Source: Lentibacillus sp. JNUCC-1 (GTDB lineage Bacteria > Bacillota > Bacilli > Bacillales > Amphibacillaceae). From it: a stretch of 64,000 bases of DNA. Shown here in pieces: positions 56,866 to 64,000 of the stretch (position 1 is the stretch's first letter; every line of letters starts with the position of its first letter). The stretch is from NCBI RefSeq assembly GCF_009741735.1, contig NZ_WHOH01000003.1, forward strand, positions 868,001-932,000, written 5' to 3'. A model generated the notes under the pieces. That model saw only the letters and a program-made list of their open reading frames with translations, did no database searches and was not told where the DNA came from. The position numbers were made by a program, and so were the translations under genes.

Positions 56866-57639
56866 ATGAATATTTATGTATTGCTTAAAAAAACATTTGA
56901 TACAGAGGAAAAAATCAGTATTTCAGATGGACAGATTGAAGACGAAGGCGCTGAGTTTATCATCAATCCCTACGACGAATATGCGGTTGAAGAAGCAATC
57001 AAACAGCGTGATGAGCATGGCGGGGAAGTAACCGTTGTAACAATTGGAGATGAAGACTCCGAAAAACAATTGCGAACAGCTCTTGCAATGGGTGCTGACA
57101 AAGCCGTGTTAGTCAATACTGAGGACGATTTAGAGGAAGGCGATCAATATACAACTGCAACCATCCTAGAAGCGTTCTTTAAGGATAAAGAATATGACCT
57201 GATTCTCGCAGGTAACGTAGCCATTGATGAAGCAAGCGGTCAAGTAGGGCCTCGTTTGGCGGAGCGTTTGGGTATTGGGTGTGTCACAACGATTACCAGC
57301 CTGGAAATCGACGGAGACACAGCCAAAATCGATAAAGATGTTGAGGGTGATATAGAGAAAGTAGAAACTGCATTGCCATTGCTCGTCACTTGCCAGCAGG
57401 GATTAAACGACCCAAGATATCCATCGCTTCCTGGGATTATGAAAGCGAAAAAGAAACCTCTGGAAGAGCTTGAAATTGACGATCTCGATCTTGACGAAGA
57501 GGATGTAGAGCCAAAAACCAAGACAGTCGAAATCTTCCTGCCACCTGAAAAAGAAGCTGGAAAAATGCTTGAGGGTGAGCCTGAAGAGCAAGTGAAAGAA
57601 CTTGTTGATCTACTAAGAAACGAAGCGAAAGTTCTGTAA
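56866..57639 (+). CDS. etfB: Electron transfer flavoprotein subunit beta
   Basis: AMP-binding subunit of ETF, which takes electrons from acyl-CoA dehydrogenases. Of 257 residues, the family signature region VGPRLAERLGIGCVTTITSLEIDGD...VETALPLLVTCQQGLNDPRYPSLPGIMKAKKKPLEE (near 123-200) is complete. It is probably originally cotranscribed with lcfA-fadR-fadB; the inserted IS may now separate or alter its expression. It is followed by etfA after 59 bases. AGGGAGGATAT precedes the ATG. Confidence 0.95.
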   Translation: MNIYVLLKKTFDTEEKISISDGQIEDEGAEFIINPYDEYAVEEAIKQRDEHGGEVTVVTIGDEDSEKQLRTALAMGADKAVLVNTEDDLEEGDQYTTATILEAFFKDKEYDLILAGNVAIDEASGQVGPRLAERLGIGCVTTITSLEIDGDTAKIDKDVEGDIEKVETALPLLVTCQQGLNDPRYPSLPGIMKAKKKPLEELEIDDLDLDEEDVEPKTKTVEIFLPPEKEAGKMLEGEPEEQVKELVDLLRNEAKVL

Positions 57640-57698
57640 GTAAAGAAGCCGAGTCATATAGAGAATGAGACATGCGAGACGGAAAGGAGAAGCGTGAT

Positions 57699-58675
57699 AT
57701 GAGCGAAAAAATGTTGGTAATAGGTGAATCAAATGATGGTGAACTGCGTAATGTAACATTTGAAGCCATTGCAGCAGCTAAGAAAATTGACCCGGAAGGT
57801 GATATAACTGGTTTGATCTGCGGTCATGGCAATCTTGAATATCAAGCAAATGAAATGATTTATTATGGAGCCGATCATGTCGTTACAGTAGACCACGAAA
57901 AGCTTGCTGAATATACTTCAGAAGGTTATAGTCAAGCAGTTATGTCTGTAATAGAAGACCTTTCACCAGAGGTTATTGTTATGGGGCATACTTCAATTGG
58001 CAAGGATTTATCACCTAAGTTAGCAAGCAAGATGGAAACTGGGTTAATTTCTGATGCCACTTCTATCGATCATGATGGAGATAAACCAGTCTTCACACGT
58101 CCTATATATTCAGGAAAAGCATTTGAAAAGAAAGTGATTACGGATGGTTTAACATTCGCGACAATTCGACCAAACAACATCGCTGCTCTTGCCCGTGACG
58201 AATCAAGAACAGGGACGTTAATCCGAAAGATGTGGATATAAAAGATTTGAGAACAGTGATTAAAGACGTTATCCGCAAATCATCTGAAGGTGTTGACTTG
58301 TCTGAAGCGAATGTTATTGTTTCAGGCGGGCGTGGTGTCAAAAGTGCAGATGGCTTTAAACCCCTTTATGAACTAGCTGAAGTTCTTGGCGGTGCAGTAG
58401 GAGCTTCCCGCGGGGCATGTGATGCCGATTATTGTGATTACTCATTGCAGATCGGCCAGACAGGAAAGGTCGTCACACCTGACTTGTATATTGCAGTAGG
58501 TGTATCAGGTGCCATACAGCATTTGGCGGGTATGTCAAACTCCAAAGTTATTGTCGCAATCAACAAAGATGCTGAAGCCAATATATTTAATGTGGCAGAC
58601 TATGGGATCGTGGGAGATTTGTTCGAAATCGTCCCAGCTTTAATTGAAGAGATTAAAAAAGTCAAACAAGCATAA
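57699..58675 (+). CDS. etfA: Electron transfer flavoprotein subunit alpha, frameshifted by one missing base near 58217
   Basis: FAD-binding subunit of ETF. The N-terminal frame from ATG 57699 (AAAGGAGA) ends at 58241. The FAD domain ([37 protein letters not shown]...) continues in the next frame to 58675. Reading GGGACG-GTTAATCCG (one more G at 58217) gives ...[19 protein letters not shown] and a 325-residue protein, the same length as B. subtilis EtfA. FAD motifs [50 protein letters not shown] and [20 protein letters not shown] are intact. A base-calling error is the likely cause. Confidence 0.92.
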
Positions 58676-58680
58676 GATAA

Positions 58681-58707
58681 AGCCGGCTGAGAGATGCCGG
58701 CTTTTTT
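58681..58707 (+). terminator. Terminator after etfA
   Basis: AGCCGGC (58681-58687) pairs with GCCGGCT (58696-58702), followed by TTTTT. Confidence 0.9.
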
Positions 58708-58764
58708 CATTGCTTAGGTAATTATAAAATATCCAAGCTGCTAATATCCATTGCCAAGGGCGAC

Positions 58765-58875
58765 GTCCAGCCCCAACGCCTACCCCCTCGAGTCATGAGC
58801 AATAACGTTTCGTGGCCAAGACCGCCACTACACGTTCTTGCTTATGATTTTCGGGGGTGACCAAGGCGTTTCAAC
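58765..58875. repeat. Imperfect palindromic intergenic repeat
   Basis: Between etfA and trxA, CGCCTACCCCCTCGAGTCAT (from 58780) is mirrored by GATTTTCGGGGGTGACCAAG-type sequence ending near 58866. This gives an arm of about 40 bases around a central CGTGGCCAAGACCGCCAC. It differs from the other repeat family of this window. No gene is seen here. Confidence 0.65.
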
Positions 58876-58957
58876 TTTTGTTCTAAGCAAACTATTAGCG
58901 TGGTTATGATAACGGTGATATACTCGGTCTAGAGTTTATGAACAAGGAGGAAATAAA

Positions 58958-59272
58958 ATGGCAATTGTAAATGTAACAGATCAAAATTTTGCGGATGAAA
59001 CTTCAGGCGGTCTTGTATTGGCTGACTTTTGGGCTCCTTGGTGCGGCCCTTGTAAAATGATTGCTCCTGTATTGGAAGAAATTGATACAGAACTTAACGA
59101 TAAAGTTAAAATTGTTAAATTAGATGTAGATGAAAACCAGGAAACTGCCGGAAAGTATGGCGTTATGAGCATTCCGACATTGTTGTTGTTCAAAGATGGC
59201 GAGGTCGTTGATCAAGTTGTTGGCTTCCAGCCGAAAGAGGCTTTGGTAGACGTCATCAATAAGCATGCTTAA
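58958..59272 (+). CDS. trxA: Thioredoxin
   Basis: General cytosolic dithiol reductant for ribonucleotide reductase, peroxiredoxins and others. The 104 residues are the standard single-domain form with the [13 protein letters not shown] active site near residue 28, the cis-proline in [13 protein letters not shown] near 72, and DVDENQ near 58. AAGGAGGAA precedes the ATG. A weak TATGAT (58905-58910) is the best -10 candidate. It is flanked by terminators and so is likely transcribed alone. Confidence 0.97.
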   Translation: MAIVNVTDQNFADETSGGLVLADFWAPWCGPCKMIAPVLEEIDTELNDKVKIVKLDVDENQETAGKYGVMSIPTLLLFKDGEVVDQVVGFQPKEALVDVINKHA

Positions 59273-59292
59273 TACCTTGATTGATCTACACA

Positions 59293-59334
59293 GTTATCCC
59301 TTGTTATTCTTGTAACAAGGGGTAACTTTTGTTT
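59293..59334 (+). terminator. Terminator after trxA
   Basis: GTTATCCCTTGTTA (59293-59306) pairs with TAACAAGGGGTAAC (59313-59326), with one wobble pair, followed by TTTTGTTTT. Confidence 0.88.
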
Positions 59335-59360
59335 TAAACATAATAAGGAATGATTGACTC

Positions 59361-61141
59361 ATGAACCAGAATATTAAGGATAAGCTAGCGGTGCTTCCAG
59401 TCCAGCCAGGCTGCTATTTAATGAAAGATAAACATCAGACTGTCATTTATGTCGGTAAGTCAAAGGCATTACGCAACCGTGTCCGTTCGTATTTCACAGG
59501 GCCAACGATCAAAAAACGCAGCGTCTTGTCCAGGAAATTGCCGATTTTGAATATATTGTTACATCTACGGAGATAGAAGCCCTTATTTTAGAAATGAATT
59601 TGATTAAAAAGTATGATCCAAAGTATAACGTTCTCTTGAAAGATGATAAAAGTTATCCATATTTAAAAATCACAAGTGAACGCCATCCGCGTCTTTTGAT
59701 TACAAGAAAAGTAAAAAATGATAAAGGAAAATACTTTGGACCATATCCAAACGTACTAGCAGCCCGTGAAACGAAAAAACTACTAGATAGATTGTACCCC
59801 TTGAGAAAATGCAACAATCCCCCGGGTAGACCTTGTTTATATTATCATATGGGACAATGTCTGGCGTGTCGTGAAACTCCACCGCAAAAAGAGGAATATC
59901 ATACGATTATTAAAAACATATCTTCTTTTCTCCATGGCGGTTATAAAGGTATCAAAGATGATTTGAAATCTAAAATGGCTGCGGCGAGTGAGGACTTGAA
60001 TTTTGAACGCGCTAAGGAATTGCGTGATCAAATACAGCATATTGAAGTTGTCATGGAGCAGCAAAAAATGACGTTAAATGATCGAGTGGACCGTGATATC
60101 TTCGGCTATAGTTATAATAAAGGCTGGATGTGTATTCAAGTGTTCTTCGTCAGACAGGGCAAATTGATTGAAAGAGACGTCGCTGTATTTCCTTTCTTCG
60201 ATGAAGCAGAAGAGGTTTTTCTAAGCTATATTGGGCGATTTTATTTGCATCAGCACCATCTCAAACCAAAAGAAATCCTGGTGCCGATTGGCACGGATAT
60301 CGATATATTGAAAGAATTACTTGATGTGCATGTGCACACGCCTTTTCGCGGACGGAAGAAAGAGCTGGTTGAATTGGCGATGAAAAACGCTAAAATTGCA
60401 TTGGACGAAAAGTTTTCTATGATTGAACGGGATGAAGAACGAACAATTGTGGCAGTAGAAGAACTGGGTGAGCAATTGCATATCGAGACGCCTTTACGGA
60501 TTGAAGCATTTGATAATTCCAATATACAAGGGACAGACCCGGTTTCCGCCATGGTGGTCTTTATCAACGGCCGTCCTGATAAAAAAGAATACAGGAAGTT
60601 TAAGATTCGTGATGTTGAAGGTCCGGATGATTATGAGACAATGCGTGAAGTTATCAGAAGAAGGTATACAAGAGTGTTAAAAGAGCAGCGCCCGCTCCCA
60701 GATCTAATTGTGGTCGATGGCGGAAAAGGGCAGATGAGTGCTGCTATGGATGTGCTTGAAAACGAATTGAGTCTTGATATTCCCCTTTGTGGCCTTGTGA
60801 AGGACGATAAGCACAAAACGAGTGAATTATTATATGATATCCCGCCCCGCCCCATTGAACTCGGCCGTCAATCACCTGCATTCTATCTTGTCCAGCGAAT
60901 ACAGGATGAGGTGCACCGGTTTGCCATCACCTTTCATAGGCAGCTGAGAGGGAAAAATCTGATTCAATCTGAACTAGACGGTATACCGGGGGTTGGACCC
61001 AAAAGACGTCGACTGCTACTTGAACATTATAAGACGATTGGCGGGATTAAGAACGCAAAGCCTGAAGACTTAACACGGCTCGGAATCCCGAACCATGTAG
61101 CAGAAGATATTCAAGTATATTTAAATCAGCCAGAGGAATAA
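59361..61141 (+). CDS. uvrC: UvrABC system protein C, frameshifted by one missing base near 59502
   Basis: Dual-incision nuclease of nucleotide excision repair. The N-terminal GIY-YIG domain ([12 protein letters not shown]...[20 protein letters not shown]) runs in one frame to 59500. The next frame then reads [37 protein letters not shown] and continues to 61141. One more G in the run at 59500-59502 joins both in a 593-residue protein (B. subtilis about 598). The rest has [20 protein letters not shown] (cysteines), the UVR motif ([19 protein letters not shown]), the RNase H-like nuclease ([32 protein letters not shown]) and C-terminal HhH repeats ([18 protein letters not shown]). All parts are conserved, so a base-calling error is likely. 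Confidence 0.92.
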
Positions 61142-61148
61142 ACACACA

Positions 61149-61190
61149 AGAGACCATTCACCACACTTGAGGTGAATGGTCTCTCATTTT
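61149..61190. terminator. Bidirectional terminator between uvrC and yslB
   Basis: AGAGACCATTCACC (61149-61162) pairs perfectly with GGTGAATGGTCTCT (61171-61184), followed by CATTTT. It lies between convergent genes. Confidence 0.9.
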
Positions 61191-61197
61191 ATTGATA

Positions 61198-61638
61198 TTA
61201 GATATCTGTGAAATAAACGGTAAATACGATTTGATGTATGTTGGTGTTAATCATTTCATTGCATTCACAAGTTCTGTTTTTAATAAGCCCTATAGCCTCC
61301 GACAGGAATCCTGCTTCCAGACGAAAATCAATTTCAAATGGAGCTTTTAGACGGTAGACGACCGCATCCGACATTAAGGTGAATGTAAGTGATTTCCGTT
61401 TTTCTTTAACAAATTCCAGTCTGCCCCAGCCTAATTTTTCGAAAAGATAAAATAGATCGTGCATGGTCTCCGGATTAAGACGTCGTGCGAGATTTTTCCC
61501 CATAAAGTAAAGTAAAGTGTCAGCTTCTGTGCCTAGGACCTCTGGCAGACTAATATAGCGGAGGACATCATATCCGGCACCGGTTGTATTCAGTTCATCC
61601 AGCATGGATAGTTTAAAAGTGTTTTGTTTTTGTTTCAA
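61198..61638 (-). CDS. yslB: DUF2507 family protein YslB
   Basis: 146-residue soluble protein of the YslB (DUF2507) family, distantly related to the NO-signalling/TRAPP-like fold. Its role is not established. Segments such as ISLPEVLGTEADTLLYFMGKNLARRL and FRLEAGFLSEAIGLIKNRTCEC are conserved in the family. A start at ATG 61638 with AAAAGGAGAGGG just upstream on the minus strand is convincing. It lies between uvrC and the sdh operon, as in B. subtilis, and is divergent from sdhC. Confidence 0.88.
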   Translation of the reverse strand: MKQKQNTFKLSMLDELNTTGAGYDVLRYISLPEVLGTEADTLLYFMGKNLARRLNPETMHDLFYLFEKLGWGRLEFVKEKRKSLTFTLMSDAVVYRLKAPFEIDFRLEAGFLSEAIGLIKNRTCECNEMINTNIHQIVFTVYFTDI

Positions 61639-61770
61639 TGGTGCCCTCTCCTTTTATGTCGAACCAACAATTTTTAACCTGCAATATACATTATCCAATG
61701 AAAGGGGCATATATGCAAGAGAATATAAATACTTTTTCCATATCATTCTAGTAAAACTGAACACCTTTTC

Positions 61771-61799
61771 TTGACGGTCTGCAAGGTTAGAAGTACAAT
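61771..61799 (+). promoter_or_regulatory. SigA promoter of the sdh operon
   Basis: TTGACG (61771-61776) and TACAAT (61794-61799), 17 bases apart, lie about 100 bases upstream of sdhC. The leader contains no further clear signal. Confidence 0.85.
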
Positions 61800-61902
61800 A
61801 TATATGTCATAAATTGTACAAATGTTGCCGGGAAAATACCTAACATGTCATGGTGGCATATCTGTACGATCACAAACAACTTTTTGACCGAGGGGGGTAA
61901 AC

Positions 61903-62522
61903 ATGGCAGAGCATCGCGATTTCTTTTACAGAAGGCTCCATTCACTTCTGGGTGTGATCCCAATAGGGGTATTTCTGACACAACACCTGATTGTGAATCA
62001 TTTTGCCGTGTATGGTGAAGACAGTTTTAATAAAGCGGCAGGATTTATGGAGAGCTTGCCATTCCGGCTTGTCCTGGAAACATTTATTATTTTTCTGCCC
62101 ATTCTGTTCCATGCGATCTTAGGGTTTATATCGCTTTTACAGGTAAAAACAATCCAGGAAAATATTCATTTTTCCGTAACTGGATGTTCTTGCTGCAGCG
62201 TATTACAGGGATTATTACATTTATTTTTATCGTCTGGCACGTATGGGAAACACGCGTTCAAATCGGACTTGGCAATGTAGACTTGGATTATGGACTGATG
62301 GAGAGCATTTTATCTAGCCCATTTATGTTTTGGTTCTATATTGTTGGGGTCATTTCTACTGTATTTCACTTTGCCAATGGCTTGTGGAGTTTTTTCGTAA
62401 CATGGGGCATAACCCAGTCGCCACGTTCACAGCAAATCACTACATATGCAACAGTGGTTGTTTTCTTGGCTTTAAGTTATGTCGGCGTAAGAGCCATTAT
62501 CAGTTTTGCATACGGCGTTTAA
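61903..62522 (+). CDS. sdhC: Succinate dehydrogenase cytochrome b558 subunit, frameshifted by one missing base near 62147
   Basis: Di-haem membrane anchor of succinate:menaquinone reductase, with five transmembrane helices. The first frame (FFYRRLHSLLGVIPIGVFLTQHLIVNHFAV...FLPILFHAILGF) continues to 62280 out of frame. The real continuation (KNNPGKYSFFRNWMFLLQRITGIITFIFIVWHVWETR) is in the next frame, to 62522. One more A in the A-run at 62145-62149 gives QVKNNPGKYSFF and a 206-residue protein (B. subtilis about 202). Haem-ligand histidines are present in both parts (the LTQHL, FHAI and VWHV segments). Ribosome site GAGGGGGGT. Confidence 0.92.
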
Positions 62523-62583
62523 AGTGCGAAAATATATGGCAGCAAAATAGTATTAGTTTGTAAATAGGGAGTGAGTCATTCTA

Positions 62584-64000
62584 ATGAGTAATCGTAAAAT
62601 TGCGGTTGTTGGCGGCGGTCTTGCAGGACTTATGGCAACAATTAAAGCAGCAGAAGCAGGCGTGAAGGTTGACCTGTTTTCAATTGTCCCTGTTAAACGC
62701 TCCCACTCTGTTTGTGCCCAAGGGGGCATCAATGGCGCGGTTGATACAAAAGGGGAAGGGGATTCACCTTGGCTGCACTTTGATGACACAGTTTACGGTG
62801 GTGACTTTTTGGCGAATCAGCCACCTGTTAAAGCAATGTGTGATGCAGCACCTGGTATTATCCATTTGATGGAACGCATGGGTGTTATGTTTAACAGAAC
62901 ACCTGAAGGCCTGCTTGATTTCCGCCGATTCGGAGGCACGCAGGTACACAGAACAGCTTATGCTGGTGCTACTACAGGACAACAGCTTTTATATGCACTT
63001 GATGAACAAGTTCGCCGATATGAAGTAGAAGGCATGGTCAATAAATTTGAAAGCTGGGAGTTTATTGGTGCGATTATTGATGATGACGGTGTCGGCAAAG
63101 GGATCATGGCTCAGGACATTGTCACTCATGAAATTAAAGCTTTCCCTTCAGATGCTACAATTCTGGCTACCGGCGGCCCAGGCATCATCTTCGGAAAGTC
63201 AACAAACTCCATGATTAATACCGGCTCAGCCGCTAGCATCCTGTATCAGCAGGGTGCAAAATATGCAAATGGCGAGTTTATTCAAATTCACCCGACAGCC
63301 ATTCCGGGGGATGATAAGCTGCGGTTGATGAGTGAATCTGCCCGAGGTGAGGGTGGACGTATCTGGACATATAAAGATGGCGAACCATGGTATTTCCTTG
63401 AAGAGAAATATCCTGCATACGGGAACTTAGTGCCGCGTGATATTGCAACACGTGAAATTTTTGATGTGTGCGTTAATCAAAAACTTGGCATTAACGGCGA
63501 AAATATGGTTTATCTTGACTTGTCTCATAAAGATCCGAAAGAGCTTGATGTGAAACTCGGCGGAATTATCGAGATCTATGAAAAGTTTGTTGGTGAAGAC
63601 CCACGCAAAGTTCCAATGAAAATTTTCCCTGCTGTCCATTATTCTATGGGTGGCTTATGGGTTGACTACGATCAAATGACAAGTATACCAGGCATTTTTG
63701 CGGCCGGTGAATGTGAATATTCACAGCACGGCGGCAACCGATTGGGTGCCAATTCGCTTCTTTCTTCTATCTTTGGTGGGTCTGTTGCCGGACCAAAAGC
63801 CATTGAATACATCGAAGGCTTGGACACACATGTGGAAGATATGTCCTCAGATTTATTTGACAAGCATGTGGAAGAAGAGAAAGAAAAGTTTGAAGCACTG
63901 ATGAAGATGGATGGGGAAGAAAATGCCTATGCCCTTCATAAAGAACTTGGAGATTGGATGACGGAGAACGTCACTGTAGTGCGTCACAATGATAAGCTTT
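62584..64000 (+). CDS. sdhA: Succinate dehydrogenase flavoprotein subunit, partial (runs off the window)
   Basis: Oxidises succinate to fumarate at a covalently bound FAD. 472 codons are present, with no stop before the window end; the family has about 586 residues. MSNRKIAVVGGGLAGLMATIKAAEAG binds FAD. The FAD-linking histidine is in RSHSVCAQGGINGA near residue 41. Substrate-site segments EFIQIHPTAIPGDDKLRLMSESARGEGGRIW and VHYSMGGLWVDYDQMTSIPGIFAAGECEYSQHGGNRLGANSLLS are intact. The frame is uninterrupted. It follows sdhC by 61 bases, with AGGGAGTGAG as ribosome site; sdhB should follow outside the window. Confidence 0.97.
   Translation, partial: MSNRKIAVVGGGLAGLMATIKAAEAGVKVDLFSIVPVKRSHSVCAQGGINGAVDTKGEGDSPWLHFDDTVYGGDFLANQPPVKAMCDAAPGIIHLMERMGVMFNRTPEGLLDFRRFGGTQVHRTAYAGATTGQQLLYALDEQVRRYEVEGMVNKFESWEFIGAIIDDDGVGKGIMAQDIVTHEIKAFPSDATILATGGPGIIFGKSTNSMINTGSAASILYQQGAKYANGEFIQIHPTAIPGDDKLRLMSESARGEGGRIWTYKDGEPWYFLEEKYPAYGNLVPRDIATREIFDVCVNQKLGINGENMVYLDLSHKDPKELDVKLGGIIEIYEKFVGEDPRKVPMKIFPAVHYSMGGLWVDYDQMTSIPGIFAAGECEYSQHGGNRLGANSLLSSIFGGSVAGPKAIEYIEGLDTHVEDMSSDLFDKHVEEEKEKFEALMKMDGEENAYALHKELGDWMTENVTVVRHNDKL

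Noticed and set aside
56582..56869. 95-codon frame upstream of etfB
   Set aside because: No ribosome site, unlikely residue composition, and it overlaps the etfB start; it lies in the noncoding part of the IS element.
62140..62155. Programmed ribosomal frameshift in sdhC
   Set aside because: The site is not a proper slippery heptamer, no pseudoknot is evident, and five other genes show the same one-base loss without any slippery site.

Overview
The window is 64 kb of a low-to-moderate GC Firmicutes chromosome. Gene content and order follow the Bacillus subtilis dnaE-to-sdhA region closely (dnaE, ytsJ, accDA, pfkA-pyk, citZ-icd-mdh, phoPR, polA-mutM-coaE, gapB, nrdR-dnaB-dnaI, ytxC, thrS, infC-rpmI-rplT, ysdA/B/C, sspI, ysgA, pheST, zapA, polX, mutS2, lcfA-fadR-fadB-etfBA, trxA, uvrC, yslB, sdhCA). 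Spore genes (sspI, ytvI, ytxC), T-box leaders and the intergenic repeat style suggest an endospore former of the Virgibacillus/Lentibacillus/Oceanobacillus kind. The genus cannot be fixed from sequence alone.

Layout: 1-15 kb holds replication (dnaE) and central carbon genes (malic enzyme, acetyl-CoA carboxylase, lower glycolysis, TCA). 15-28 kb holds phosphate sensing, polA/repair, gapB and the replication-restart/primosome genes dnaB-dnaI. 28-31.4 kb holds thrS (T-box) and the IF3-L35-L20 operon with an L20-type leader. 31.4-40 kb is the accessory part: an IS1182-like element, a complete IS110-family element, a short IS110 derivative and interspersed palindromic repeats, scattered among ysdA/B/C, a TVP38 protein, dUTPase, a lytic transglycosylase and sspI. 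40-51.6 kb holds ysgA, pheST (T-box), zapA, cvpA-like, another short IS110 derivative, polX, mutS2 and yshE. 51.6-64 kb holds fatty-acid degradation with FadR and an inserted second IS110-type element, then trxA, uvrC, yslB and the start of the sdh operon.

Most notable: the complete IS110 element at 38237-39840 carries, upstream of its transposase, a region that folds as three consecutive stem-loops. It contains short segments matching the target and donor sequences around a shared AG/CT core, in the order described for IS110 bridge RNAs. Two ~396-bp elements lack the transposase but keep this whole region. All three sit at exactly the same position in a dispersed chromosomal repeat, and an unoccupied copy of the site is present at 22921-22970. 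This looks like an RNA-guided transposon family with transposase-less passengers that carry their own guide RNA.

Second, six genes (polA, dnaB, etfA, uvrC, sdhC and one transposase) are each split by one missing base, usually in a homopolymer. All are shifts in the same direction, and adding one base restores family-length proteins. This points to systematic sequencing undercalls rather than gene decay. Third, the pheS leader contains seven TATCC repeats spaced 20-21 bp apart.
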